DNA of 64,000 nt, taken from NCBI GenBank assembly GCA_037974335.1, contig CM075724.1:72348850-72412849 (forward strand), given 5' to 3'. The notes beneath the pieces were generated by a model. It was not told the origin of the DNA. It saw only the letters and a program-made list of their open reading frames with translations, and did no database searches. Below, piece by piece: positions 54,063 to 64,000 of the stretch. The stretch comes from Prionace glauca. Lineage: Eukaryota; Chordata; Chondrichthyes; Carcharhiniformes; Carcharhinidae. Made by a program: the position numbers and the translations under genes. Every line of letters begins with the position of its first letter. Positions within the stretch are counted from its first letter, which is position 1.

Positions 54063-54365
54063 TAAGGGGAGGCAGTGGCCTAGTGGTATTATCACTGGAT
54101 GATCATCCAAAAACTCAGCTAATGTTCTGAGGACCTGGGTTTGGAATTCAATTTTAAGAACCTGCAATTAAGAATTTACTGATGACCATGAACCCAATTG
54201 TTGGAAAAAAAATCCACCTGGTTCACTAATGTACTTCACTGAAGGAAATCTGCCATCCTTACTTGATCTGGCTTACATGTCACTCCAGAGTCACAGCAAT
54301 GTAGTTGACTCTGAACTGCCCTCCAAGGGCTACCAGGGATGAGCAATAAATGTCCATGTCCCATG
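54063..54365 (+). mobile_element. tRNA-derived SINE, second type
   Basis: AGGCAGTGGCCTAGTGGTAT (A box), TCTGAGGACCTGGGTTTGGA (B box region), then CTGATGACCATGAACCCAAT, GGAAATCTGCCATCCTTACT, CACTCCAGAGTCACAGCAAT, CTGAACTGCCCTCCAAGGGC and GATGAGCAATAAATG. I recognise this as a common shark SINE type distinct from the one at 62577. It splits the E-like LINE. Confidence 0.82.
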
Positions 54366-54660
54366 AACAAATAAAAAAGCATCAATATTTACTTTAGCCA
54401 CTCTTTTTCGTTTTATATATTTGTAGAAACTTTTGCTATCTGTTTTTATATTCTGAGTTAGTTTACTCTTATAATCCATCTTACTTTTCTTTATACTTTT
54501 TTTTCGTAGCTTTCCGATGGTCTTTAAAGATCTCCCAATTCTCTTGTTTCCCATTAATCTTTGCCACTTTGTATGCATTTTCTTTTAATTTGAAACTTCC
54601 CTTATTTCCTTAGATATCCATCGCTGATTATCTTTTTCTACTGTTCTTTCTCATCACTGC
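54366..54660 (-). mobile_element. Old CR1-E-like LINE, linker part
   Basis: The minus strand reads MHTKWQRLMGNKRIGRSLKT, SKMDYKSKLTQNIKTDSKSF and YKYIKRKRVAKVNID, matching CR1-E at 13.8 kb nearly residue for residue at the end. It joins the RT part after the SINE is skipped. Confidence 0.85.
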
Positions 54661-54990
54661 TAATTACTTTTATGGAATGGGTAAGCACCAAGCTCTAAAC
54701 ACAGCTAGCTCTGTGGCAAGTTGACACCAGAATCCTCCAGAGTCCCTGAACTTGAATGTAGGCTTTCTACTTGGTTTCCTCATATATCAAGCATATTGTT
54801 CTGTAGGCCTGTTGGCCTGTTTCTGTAGCCTGAAAATTCAAAGTCCTCATTTCACTCCTCTGCAACCAATCTTGGGTGTTACATCAGCATTCAGTGGGGT
54901 GATGCTTGTGCTATCCTTGCTTCCTGCTCAGCCTGTAACCATTCCATGTGCAATGTCTCATCACAAGCAGATTGTCTCTGACTAACTCTG
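54661..54990. other. Unrecognised insert within the E-like LINE
   Basis: Sequence that does not match the LINE linker and that I cannot name. It separates the linker from the endonuclease part. Confidence 0.4.
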
Positions 54991-55570
54991 GAAGAAAAAC
55001 ATTTCTAGCATGCTATGATCACTCTTGTTTAGGGGATCCTTAATTATAAGACCAATAATAAATTCCTCCGCATTACACAGCGGCAAATCCAGAAAAGCCT
55101 GCTCCCTGGTTGCTTCCGCAATATAATGTTCCATGGAACGATTTCCAGTACGTCCACTGAACTTCCCCTTGAAGTGACCTTTGCCAATTTCATTAATCTA
55201 GTCTATGGGTCCTTAATACTTCCTCATTTATACAGTGCTGCTGTGTGGAACTCCTGTTTGGGGACCCATATATTACTCCAACAAGGAATACTTTCCTTTT
55301 TTTCTTATTTCTACCCAGACAGTTTCTACACCTTGATACCATTTCTCATGGACTGATATCTTCAGTCACTAACAAAGCTCCACCACCTTCTTTTCATTTC
55401 TGTCTATCCTTTTGAAATATTGAGTATTCTTGGATATTCAATTCCAAAACTTGGCTTCCCTGCAACCACATCTCAGCAATTGCCACAAAATCATACTCAT
55501 TTGTCCCTATTTGCACTGTTAATTTATTAATTTTACTCTGAATACTTTGTTCATTCAGCCTATCAAGTTT
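54991..55570 (-). mobile_element. Old CR1-E-like LINE, endonuclease part
   Basis: The minus strand reads INKLTVQIGTNEYDFVAIAE, MWLQGSQVLELNIQEYSIFQ, KEGGGALLVTED, then MEHYIAEATREQAFLDLPLC, NAEEFIIGLIIKDPLNKSDH and SML. The SDH catalytic motif is preserved, but frames are broken between blocks. Confidence 0.75.
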
Positions 55571-55763
55571 GCACTGATTTTCCAGAAGATCATCTTAGCC
55601 AATACTAACCACTTTGCCACAGTGCTGTCCCTGTCTGACACTGTGTGGCACTAAAATTATTTGCCACTTTACAACCTAAGTCTGAATGTTGTCCAGGTTA
55701 TGCGACTGTGGAAGTTGGGTCACCAACAATTATGATAATTAACTCATAATCTTTCCATTGGTG

Positions 55764-55968
55764 GGTGAAACTAGAACTAGGGGGCATAGCCTCAAAATAA
55801 GGGAGATCAGATTTATTACTGAACAGAAGAGGAACTGCTTCAGCCAAATGGCTGTGAATCTGTGGAATTCCCTGCCCAGTAAAATAGTCGTGGCTACCTC
55901 ATTGAATACTTTAAGGCCAGGATAGATAAATTATTGAACAGTAAAGGAATTAAGGGTTATGGTGACCA
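55764..55968 (+). mobile_element. CR1-B/E-like 3' coding fragment
   Basis: ACTAGAACTAGGGGGCATAG, CTGTGGAATTCCCTGCCCAG, CTACCTCATTGAATAC and AATTAAGGGTTATGG encode the TRGHSLK, VNLWNSLP and ATSLN blocks of the B/E group. It stops without a 3' tail. Confidence 0.7.
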
Positions 55969-57260
55969 TCTTCAGGGCCAGCAAATCCTTCCTTAGATAT
56001 CAGGCCCAAAATTGCTCATAATACCCCAAATGTGGTCTGACCAGAGCCTTATAAAGCCTTAGCAGTACATTTCTGCTTTTATATACTAACTGTCTCGAAA
56101 TGAATGCTAACATTGCATTTGCCTGCTTAATACCAACTCAACCCACAAGCAAACCTTAAGAGAATTCTGAACAAAAAGTCCCAAGTTCTTCCAATTCCTG
56201 AATTCTCTTTCCATTTGGAAAATAGCCTACAAATCTATTCTTCCTACCAAAATCAGTAATCTCAAACTTTGCCATGTAGTATTCCATCTGCCCTTCTTTG
56301 CCCACTCTCCTAATCTCTGCAGCCTCCCCACCTCATCAATCCTATTTGTCCGTCCTCCTACCTATGTATCATCTGCAAACCTAGCCACAATGCCATCAAG
56401 TTGCTCCATCTAGATCATTATTGTAGAAAGTGAAATGTTGTGGTACCAACACTGACTTCCACTAATTACTGGCTGCCATCCTGAAAGGGCCATTTTATGC
56501 CTACTCTTTGCCTTCTGCCAATCAGCCAATCTTCTATCCGCGTTCATACCTTTATTCCAATACCACAAACTCTTATCTAGTTCAGCAGCCTATTGTGTGA
56601 TTCCTTGTCAAAGAACTTCTTTAAAGTCAAGTAAATAAAATCCAGTCCTCTGTCTAACCTGCTCGTTACCTCCTCGAAATATTCTAGCAGATTTGTCAGG
56701 CATGACCTCCTCTTGATGAAACGATACTGACTTTGCCCTATTTTACCATGTAGTTCCATGTGTTCCGAAATCTCACCCTTAATAATGGACTCTTATCAAT
56801 GACCAGCCTGTAATTTCCTATGTTTTGCCTCCCTCCTGTTAAATTAGCTATTTTCCAGTCCTTGACTACAGCGATTCCTGAAAGCTTATGTCTAATGCCT
56901 TCACTATCCCTTCATCTATCTCTTTTAGAAGTGTTGGGTGCACTCCCTCTATTCCAGGCAATTTGTCCACCTCAGACCTTTCAGCTTCCCGAGCACTCTC
57001 TTCTTAGTAATGGTAACAGTAGTCACATCTGTCCCGACTTCTTTGAATTTTTTGGCCTATTATTCGGATCTTCCACCGTGAAGAGTGATGCAAAGTACCT
57101 ATTCTGTTCTTCCACTGTTTTTATGTTCCCCATTATTACTACTCCAGCGTTAATTTCCAGCAGTCCAATGTCCGCTCTTACCTCTCTCTTACCCTTTATT
57201 TATCTGAGAAAAAACCTTTGCAATTTTATTTTACATTACCAGCTAACTTATCCTCATAAT
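55969..57260 (-). mobile_element. Old CR1-like LINE (family M)
   Basis: The minus strand encodes GKIGQSQYRFIKRRSCLTNL, LEYFEEVTSRLD, a FADDT-type active site (56365-56390), and further down LRYLFRNFFARISR-like remnants. The plus-strand text GCCAGCAAATCCTTCCTTAG to CCAAATGTGGTCTGACCAGA is the usual C-terminal block. The upstream part (to ~57250) corresponds to the linker and the VTITKKRVLGKLKGLR-like region. Strongly decayed. Confidence 0.7.
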
Positions 57261-57849
57261 TTTTCTTCTCCCCCACCACCACCCCACCCCCACCTTATTG
57301 TCTGGATTATTGTCACTCTTCTTTCACCTTATTATTCCGGCACTCCAAATCATGATTTTGACCCTCTGTTTCTCCTTTGATGGTTAGCATCAAAGCCTGT
57401 CATTCCAAGATGGCAAAGTGAAAAAACATGCAGCATACCAAATACTGCGAGGCAAATCCAGATCAGTCTAGGTAATGGAATCATTACTTCAGCACATCAA
57501 CAGTGGCTCTTTTACTATTCTTACAGCAGAATGGCTCTCAATGTATGCATATTATGCAAGTGTGCATGCACCATGAACCAGAATCATGAGCTAGAAGTTA
57601 ATAGATAGCTGTTATCACACAGTGGCCATGCTTTGGTTTCCTCTGTTAGCTGTAATACATCTGTCATGGCAGACTGTCACAGCATGAAGGCATAATGGTT
57701 GTTGCCATGTATCTAGGGTGATAGGAAGGAGTAACAAGCCCAGAAAAGAATGAGTGACCAGAAGTCTTCAGGATGTAATGAGATGGAAAAAAATGTTTTT
57801 TTAACAAGTACAAAGGGAGCAAATCAGCAGAGGCATTAGTGAAGTATAC
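57261..57849. other. No recognised feature
   Basis: C-rich start (CACCACCACCCCACCCCCAC near 57275) then unique-looking sequence. No supported gene or repeat. Confidence 0.45.
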
Positions 57850-58829
57850 AAAGTGTGGAGTGGTGATTTAAAAAACAATTAAGAAAGAAAAGAAGGCTTA
57901 TGAGAAATCTTGGTTGGCAAATGTAGGGAGAATACCAAGACATTCTATAAGTATGTCAATGGGAAGATTATAACTATGGAAAGAGAGGTCTATCAGAGAC
58001 CTAGGAGGCAACGTGTGAGTGAAGACAAGGGACATTGGTAAAGTATTGAATGAATACTTCACATCTGTCTTCACCCAAGAAAATGAGGGTGGGGTATGAA
58101 ATACAGGGAGAGAGACTCTGACATTCTTGGGCTAATTAACATAGGAAGGACGAGGTGTTGGAGGTGTTGGCAGCTTTAAACATGAATAAATATCCAGGTC
58201 AGGACGAATTGTGTCTCAGACTGCTGTTGAATGTAAGGGAGCAAATTGCTGGGCCTTTTACCAATTCCTCTCTGGCGACGAGATAGGTGCAAGGTGACTG
58301 GAGAACCATTATTTAAGAAGGGTAGACCTAGGCCAGCAAATCTCCAATCAGTGGTAAGGAATCTATTGGAGAAACTTCTGAAGGAGAGCATCTTTCTCCA
58401 CTTGGGGAGGCAAGGTTTGATCAGGGATAATCAGCATGGCTTCATCAGAGAGAAGCCATGCCTAACAAATCTGATACAATATTTTGAGGAAGTGACCAGG
58501 TGTGTAGATGAGGGTAGTTTAATTGGTGTAGTTTTTATAGATTTCAGCAGTCTTTGACAAGTTTCCATGTGGAAAACTTGTAAAGAAAGTAAGTTCACAT
58601 GGGATACGGGGTAATTTGATAAAGTGGATTCAACATTGTCTCAGTTGTAGGAGTCAGAATGTGATGACAGAAGGCTGCTTTGGTGACTGGCAACCAGTGT
58701 CCAGTGGGTTTACCACAGACATCTGTGTTGGGTCCCCTATTATTCGTCATTTATAGAAACAACATGTGGGAATGGGGATGGGGGTTGTGGCAGGTAGGAT
58801 TAGTAACTTTGCGAATGACACAAAGATTG
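57850..58829 (+). mobile_element. Old CR1-like LINE (family N), piece 1 of 4
   Basis: Linker text KTIKKEKKAYEKSWLANVGR-like (57870-57950), then GKVLNEYFTSVFTQENEGG-type codons, RRDRCKVTGEPLFKKGRP, RQGLIRDNQHGFIREKPCLT and FIDFSS. It ends at the RT active site SNFANDTKI (catalytic D to N). A B element begins at 58830. The element resumes at 61637. Confidence 0.82.
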
Positions 58830-59061
58830 AACATAAGAACATAAGAAATAGGAGCAGGAGTAGGCCATCTAGCCCTTCGAGCCTGCCCTGCCATTCAATA
58901 AGATCATGGCTGATCTGTCGTGGCTCAGTTCCACTTTCCTGCCCTCTCCCCATAACCCTTAATCCCCTCTCTTATCAAAAACCCATCAACCCGCGTCTTA
59001 AAAATATTTAGCGAGGCAGCCTCCACCACTTCAACGGGCAGAGAATTCCAGACATTCACCA

Positions 59062-60163
59062 CCCTTTGAGTGAAGAAGTTCCTCCTCAACTCTGTTCTAA
59101 ACCGCCTCCCCTTTACCTTGAGGCTGTGCCCCCTAGTCCTACTGTCTTTTTTGAGCGGGAAGAGTCTCCCCACCTCTATCCTATCCATCCCATTCATCAT
59201 CTTATACGTCTCAATGAGATCTCCCCTCATTCTTCTAAACTCTAACGAGTACAAGCCTAGTTTATTCAGCCTCTCCTCATAGCTCAATCCCCTCAACTCC
59301 GGTATCAGCCTAGTAAACCTCCTCTGCACTCCCTCCAGGGCCAAAATATCCTTGCGCAGGTGCGGCGCCCAAAACTGCACACAGTACTCCAGCTGCGGCC
59401 TCACCAATGCCCTATACAGCTGCAGCAAGACCTCCCTACTTTTATATTCAATCCCCCTCGCTATGAAGGCCAGCATCCCATTCGCCTTCCTGACCACCTG
59501 CTGCACCTGCAAGCTGGGTTTTTGCGACTCATGCACAAGGACCCTGAGGTCCCTCTGCACCGTCGCCTGCTGCAATTTTTCACCACGTAAGTAATAGTCC
59601 TTCCTACCATTCCTCCTACCAAAGTGGACCACCTCACACTTGCCAACATTAAATTCCATTTGCCATTTCCTGGCCCATTCGCCCAGCCTATCTAGATTCT
59701 TCTGCAGACTCTCCACACCCTCCGCACAATTTGCCGTTCCCCCAATCTTGGTGTCATCAGCAAATTTCGACACCCTGCACTCGGTTCCCTCCTCCAGATC
59801 ATTTATATAAATGGTAAAAAGCTGAGGCCCCAGCACCGACCCCTGGGACACTCCACTAGTCACCAACCGCCAATCCGAATAGCATCCATTGACCCCCACT
59901 CTCTGCCTCCTATTTGACAACCAATCCTCTATCCACGCTAACACCCTACCCCCAACTCCATGTCCCCTGACCTTCTGCAATAACCTCTTGTGAGGTACCT
60001 TGTCAAACACCTTCTGAAAATCCAGAAAGACCACATCCACCAGATCTCCTCTATCCACTGCCCTAGACACATCCTCATAGAACTCCAGTAAATTTGTCAG
60101 ACACGACTTCCCTTTAATGAAACCGTGTTGCGTCCGCCCTATCAAGCAATTCCCCTCAAGATG
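59062..60163. repeat. Tandem duplication, copy 1
   Basis: Starts CCCTTTGAGTGAAGAAGTTC and ends CAAGATG. It is repeated at 60164-61264 with roughly 3-5 % differences where I compared them. The junction (CAAGATG|CCCTTTGAGTG) shares 2-3 C residues. Confidence 0.8.
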
Positions 60164-61264
60164 CCCTTTGAGTGAAGAAGTTCCTCCTCAACTCTGTTCT
60201 AAACTGCCCCCCCTTTATCTTGAGGCTGTGCCCCCTAGTCCTACTGTCTTTTTTGAGCGGGAAGAGTCTCTCCACCTCTATCCTATCCATCCCATTCATC
60301 ATCTTATACATCTCAATGAGATCTCCCCTCATTCTTCTAAACTCTAACGAGTACAAGCCTAGTTTATTCAGCCTCTCCTCATAGCTCAACCCCCTCAACT
60401 CTGGTATCAGCCTAGTAAACCTCCTCTGCACTCCCTCCAAGGCCAAAATATCTTTGCATAGGTGCGGCGCCCAAAACTGCACACAGTACTCCAGCTGCGG
60501 CCTCACCAATGCCCTATACAGCTGCAGCAAGACCTCCCTACTTTTTTTTCAATCCCCCTCGCTATGAAGGCCAGCATCCCATTCGCCTTCCTGACCACCT
60601 GCTGCACCTGCAAGCTGGGTTTTTGCAACTCATGCACAAGGACTCCGAGGTTCCTCTGCACCGTCGCCTGCTGCAGTTTTTCGCTACGTAAGTAATAATC
60701 CTTCCTACCATTATTCCTACCAAAGTGGACCACCTCACACTTGCCAACATTAAATTCCATTTGCCATTTCCTGGCCCATTCGCCCAGCCTATCTCGATTC
60801 TTCTGCAGACTCTCCACACCCTCCGCACAATTTTCCGTTCCCCCAATCTTGGTGTCATCAGCAAATTTCGACACCCTACACTCGCTTCCCTCCTCCAGAT
60901 CATCTATATAAATGGTAAAAAGCTGAGGCCCCAGCACTGACCCCTGGGGCACTCCACTAGTCACCATCCGCCAATCCGAATAGCACCCGTTGACCCCCAC
61001 TCTCTGCCTCCTATTTGACAACCAATCCTCTATCCACTCTAACACCCTACCCCCAACTCCATGTCCCTTGACCTTCTGCAATAACTTCTTGTGAGGTACT
61101 TTGTCAAACGCCTTCTGAAAATCCAGAAAGACCACATCCACCGGCTCTCCTCTATCCACCGCCCTAGACACATCCTCATAGAACTCCAGTAAATTTGTCA
61201 GACATGACTTCCCTTTAATGAAACCGTGCTGCGTCTGCTCTATCAAGCAATTCCCTTCAAGATG
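60164..61264. repeat. Tandem duplication, copy 2
   Basis: Second copy of the segment at 59062-60163, same orientation, offset 1101-1102 bp. It carries differences such as CTTTGCATAGG for CCTTGCGCAGG. Confidence 0.8.
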
Positions 61265-61636
61265 CCTCGCAATTTCCTCCTTAATGACGGATTCTAACAT
61301 TTTACCTACCACAGACGTTAAACTAACCGGCCTATAATTCCCCGCCTTTTGCCTGGCACCCTTCTTAAACAACGGCGTAACATTAGCCATTTTCCAATCT
61401 TCCGGCACTTTCCCGGAATCCAGCGACGTCTGGAAAATAACCACCAAGGCATCCACTATCACCCCTGCCATTTCTTTCAGCACCCTCGGATGCAATCCAT
61501 CCGGTCCTGGGGACTTGTCCACAATCAGCCCCTCCAGTCTGTCGAGCACCGCCTCTCTAGTAACAATAATATCATTAAGACCTCCAGTCCTACCAGCTTT
61601 CCATCGCTAACATCCGGCTTTCCATCGCTAACACCC

Positions 61637-61761
61637 GGTGTTAGCTGGGTGGTTAACAGTGAGGCTGAGTATTTTGGGCTACAAGAAGGCAAAGAAGGAA
61701 TTGTCAAATGGGTAGATAAGTGGCACATGGAATTTAACCCTGAAAAGTGTGAGAGGATACA
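61637..61761 (+). mobile_element. CR1-like LINE (family N), piece 2 of 4
   Basis: GTGTTAGCTGGGTGGTTAAC then EGIVKWVDKWHMEFNPEKCE, directly continuing the RT after FANDTKI of piece 1. It is cut by CR1-A at GATACA (61756-61761). Confidence 0.85.
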
Positions 61762-62518
61762 TAGAACATAGAACATAGAACATAGAACATAGAACATTAC
61801 AGCACAAACAGGCCCTTCGGCCCTCGAGTTGCGCCGATCGCATCAACCCCACCAATCTATAGACCTATCTATAACCCCCAATCCCATTAAACCCCATATA
61901 CTCATCCAGAAGTCTTTTAAAAGACCCCAGCGAGTTCGCCTCCACCACCGACGACGGCAGCCGATTCCAATCACTCACCACCCTCTGAGTGAAAAACTTA
62001 CCCCTAACATCTCCTCTGTACCTCCCTCCCCGCACCTTAAATCTGTGTCCCCTCGTAGCGACCATTTCAACCCGGGGAAATAGCCTCTGAGAGTCCACCC
62101 TATCTATTCCTCTCAACATTTTATAAACTTCTATCAGGTCGCCTCTCAACCTTCGCCTCTCCAGGGAAAAGAGTCCCAGCTCCCTCAACCTATCTTCATA
62201 AGGCATGCCTCCCAGTCCAGGCAACATCCTTGTAAATCTCCTCTGCACCCTTTCAATAGCTTCTACATCTTTCCTATAGTGAGGCGACCAGAACTGCGCA
62301 CAGTACTCCAAATGAGGCCTGACTAGGGTCCTATAAAGTTGCAGCATTACCTCCCGACTCCTAAACTCAATCCCTCGATTAATGAAGGCCAGTACACCAT
62401 ACGCCTTCTTGACCACCTCCTCCACCTGCGAGGCCGATTTAAGAGTCCTGTGAACCCGGACCCCGAGATCCTTCTGCTCTTCAACGCTACTAAGACCCCT
62501 GCCCTTAATAGGGCAATA
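61762..62518 (-). mobile_element. CR1-A 3' end inside LINE N
   Basis: Flanked by a 6-bp target duplication GATACA (61756-61761 and 62519-62524). The minus strand is open from GRGLSSVEEQKDLGVRVHRT through KKAYGVLAFINRGIEFRSRE, GGMPYEDRLRELGLFSLERR and FFTQRVVSDWNRLP to GIGGYR at 61865. The tail TTCTATG is repeated five times. Only a few non-A bases (GGGCAATA) lie at the 5' junction. Young copy. Confidence 0.9.
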
Positions 62519-62576
62519 GATACAATTTTGATTAAGTAATTTGACAGTGAAGTTTTTAATGAATAGCTTGACACTT
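62519..62576 (+). mobile_element. CR1-like LINE (family N), piece 3 of 4
   Basis: A 58-bp remnant (GATACAATTTTGATTAAGTA to AGCTTGACACTT) between the A insertion and the SINE. Placed in LINE N by position and by similarity to the HFG..N..Y segment of related elements. Confidence 0.6.
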
Positions 62577-62915
62577 GGGCGGCACGGTAGCACAGTGGTT
62601 AGCACTGCTGCTTCACAGCTCCAGGGTCCTGGGTTCGATTCCTGGCTCGGGTCACTGCCTGTGTGGAGTTTGCACATTCTCCTCGTGTCTGCGTGGGTTT
62701 TCTCCGGGTGCTCCGGTTTCCTCCCACAGTCCAAAGATGTGCGGGTTAGGTTCATTGGCTATGCTAAAATTGCCCCTTAGTGTCCTGGGATGTGTAGGTT
62801 AGAGGGATTAGCAGGTAAATGTGTAGGGATATGGGGATAGGGTCTGGGTGGGATTGTGTTCGGTGCAGACTCGATGGGCCGAAGGGCCTGTTTCTGCACT
62901 GTAGGGTTCTATGGT
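62577..62915 (+). mobile_element. tRNA-derived SINE, complete
   Basis: Head GGCGGCACGGTAGCACAGTG with A box and GGGTTCGATTCCTGGC with a canonical B box. Core CTGCGTGGGTTTTCTCCGGG, TGCTCCGGTTTCCTCCCACA, then TAAAATTGCCCCTTAGTGTC, GACTCGATGGGCCGAAGGGC and TAGGGTTCTATGG. Flanked by ACTT on both sides (62573-62576 and 62916-62919). Its last ~30 bp resemble CR1 3' ends, the likely recognition site for a partner LINE. Best preserved SINE of the window. Confidence 0.9.
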
Positions 62916-63608
62916 ACTTAGAAGATTGCTGAAGGCAGAAGAGCATGCTAGTCATGTGATGAAAAAAAGCATATGGGGTATGCTTTTTTTCACTTATTAT
63001 GCTTGCTGAAGTCTTTGTTGATTGAGGCATAGATTACAAAAGCAGGGAAGTCGTGTTAGAATTATATAGAACTTTACTGAGGCCATATCTAGAGTACTAT
63101 GTGCAGTTCTGGTCACCATATTATGGGAAGGATGTGATTGTACTGGAGGGCGTGCAGAGGAGATTCACTAGGATGTTGTCTGGTATGAAATATTTAAGTT
63201 TTGAAGCATGGTTGGATCAGCTTGGCTTGTTTTCATTGGAGCAGAGAAGACTGAATGGCAAACTGATCGAGATTACAATGCTATGAGGGATTTGGACAGA
63301 GTGGATAATGAGCAGCTGTTCCTCTTAGTTGAAGAGTCAGTGACAAGGGGACGTAGGTTCATATTGAGGCGTAGGAGGTTTAGGGATGCTGTCAGGAAAA
63401 TCTTTTTTTTCCTGACAGGGTGGCAGATGTTGGATGTCTCACATCCTTTGAAAAATACCTGGATGAACATTTGACATATCATTACATTCAAGGCTATGGG
63501 CCAAGTGCTGGTAGATGGGATCAGATGAAAGTTCAGGCTATGTGTTCGTGCATAGGACTTGATGGGTGGCATGGCCTCTTCTGCACTGTATGATTCTACA
63601 ATTCTATG
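62916..63608 (+). mobile_element. CR1-like LINE (family N), piece 4 of 4
   Basis: Continues with the KKAYGVCF-type segment (as AAAAAAAGCATATGGGGTAT), then KSREVVLELYRTLLRPYLEY, YVQFWSPYYGKDVIVLEGVQ, RRFTRMLSGMKYLSFEAWLD, VEESVTRGRRFILRRRRFR and a short 3'UTR. It ends TGTATGATTCTACAATTCTA, a CR1-like ATTCTATG tail. Decayed but readable. Confidence 0.85.
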
Positions 63609-63917
63609 ATACAACATTGACATACTTGATGTATTAGCTAATGCAAGGCACAAACTAATATGGAAAGACTACAATACAAACAATGTGCTTGCATAGACAG
63701 AGACAGTTACAAACTTCAGAAAGCTTTGTGCTCACTCTGCCTCCAAAATGAAGATAGCACTCTTCATACGAAAGCCTCAATGATTTTGCTTGTGCAAAAG
63801 TGTGCAAAACGCAGCTGTTAACGTTTCCAGCCCCAGTCTTGAAGAATCCGGATGCATAAGATATATCTCCACACTCAACTACTCTAAGTATTGTCTTTTT
63901 CCTCCGAATTTGTAGTT
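63609..63917. other. No recognised feature
   Basis: Short spacer of unique-looking sequence before the Rex1-type end. Confidence 0.45.
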
Positions 63918-64000
63918 GTCATGATTTGATTTGATTTGTTATTGTCCATGTATTAACGTACAGTGAAAAGTACTGTTTCTTGTATGCTAAACAAACAAAA
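63918..64000 (-). mobile_element. Rex1-type LINE 3' end, cut by the window edge
   Basis: TTGATTTGATTTGTTATTGT, TATTAACGTACAGTGAAAAG, TACTGTTTCTTGTATGCTAA matches the block at 3525-3605 with scattered differences. The remainder lies beyond the window. Confidence 0.7.

Larger units (their letters stand above)
58830..61636 (-). mobile_element. CR1-B LINE with internal 1.1-kb tandem duplication
   Basis: From its 3' tail (ACATAAGAACATAAG at 58830) the copy runs upstream through a 406-codon open frame (60145-58925) with [49 protein letters not shown] and FFTQRVVNVWNSLP. At 60163 it jumps back to the FFTQR region and repeats itself up to 61265, then continues to the start of the RT (DRLEGLIVDKSPGPDGLHPR, FKKGARQKAGNYRPVSLTSV). 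The second frame is open at 61549-60503. At its 5' end (61602-61636) a ~21-bp unit GGATGTTAGCGATGGAAAGC occurs twice. Confidence 0.88.

Noticed and set aside
62577-62660. Functional tRNA gene
   Set aside because: A and B boxes are present, but the sequence does not fold as a full tRNA and continues into the SINE body.
62966-62994. Palindrome AAAAAAAGCATA...TATGCTTTTTTT as a regulatory hairpin
   Set aside because: It sits in decayed LINE coding sequence and arises from homopolymer expansion on both sides of GCATA/TATGC.

Overview
The window reads as vertebrate DNA, most likely from a cartilaginous fish (shark or ray). It is packed with several families of CR1-type LINEs whose 3' ends carry short repeated tails (TTCTATG, TTCTTATG or TTCTTTG types). 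It also holds a Rex1/Babar-type LINE, a second LINE type ending in a C2H2 zinc finger, and tRNA-derived SINEs with an HE1/Deu-like core. These are the usual dispersed repeats of elasmobranch genomes. The species assignment is an inference. No bacterial-type operons, CRISPR arrays, rRNA genes or functional tRNA genes are present. In this annotation the CR1-type families are labelled A, B, C, D, E, F and so on; these are working labels for this window only.

Layout. 1-3.5 kb: an old LINE end, a duplicated LINE piece, a CR1-A end and a CR1-C 3'UTR copy. 3.5-8.8 kb: a Rex1 LINE split by CR1-D, itself split by a long CR1-A, which in turn holds a CR1-B end (four layers). 8.8-10.5 kb: no recognisable feature. 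10.5-12.1 kb: an old CR1-A. 12.3-17.1 kb: CR1-F split by CR1-E, with B, A and SINE-like ends scattered through both. 18.4-21.7 kb: CR1-B and an old CR1-like LINE. 22.9-30.2 kb: a zinc-finger LINE (minus strand) split by a CR1-C and a CR1-D. 30.2-31.6 kb: LINE fragments. 32.0-43.7 kb: the only host gene, a decayed immunoglobulin-superfamily gene on the minus strand, its introns filled by CR1-A, CR1-D, a solo LTR and CR1-F. 43.8-57.3 kb: more CR1-type LINEs and SINEs. 57.9-63.6 kb: one old LINE cut into four pieces by a B element with an internal 1.1-kb tandem duplication, an A element and a SINE. The right edge starts another Rex1 3' end.

The most interesting content is the immunoglobulin-superfamily gene. 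On the minus strand there is a leader exon (43294-43240), a V-type exon with J-like end (43131-42821), a C1-type exon (35208-34901) and a transmembrane/tail exon with stop codon (32135-32017). All junctions have consensus-like splice sites and all introns are phase 1, as in antigen receptors and their relatives. The V and C1 exons carry three lesions (one frameshift in V; one stop and one frameshift in C1), so this copy is probably a pseudogene. The domain order (signal, VJ, C1, TM, short tail) is that of a non-rearranging VJ-C1 receptor; the V domain resembles NKp30/NCR3-type V domains. A second V-like relic lies 0.6 kb downstream of the first, and a cluster of ETS and ETS-IRF composite motifs lies about 0.4 kb upstream of the start codon.

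The other striking structures are rearrangements of repeats. They include an inverted copy of the flank plus 5' end of CR1-F embedded in the same element, a 291-bp element with a perfect 94-bp inverted repeat, and a CR1-C family whose 3'UTR carries a SINE-like core. All function calls rest on reading motifs by eye; no database search was possible.
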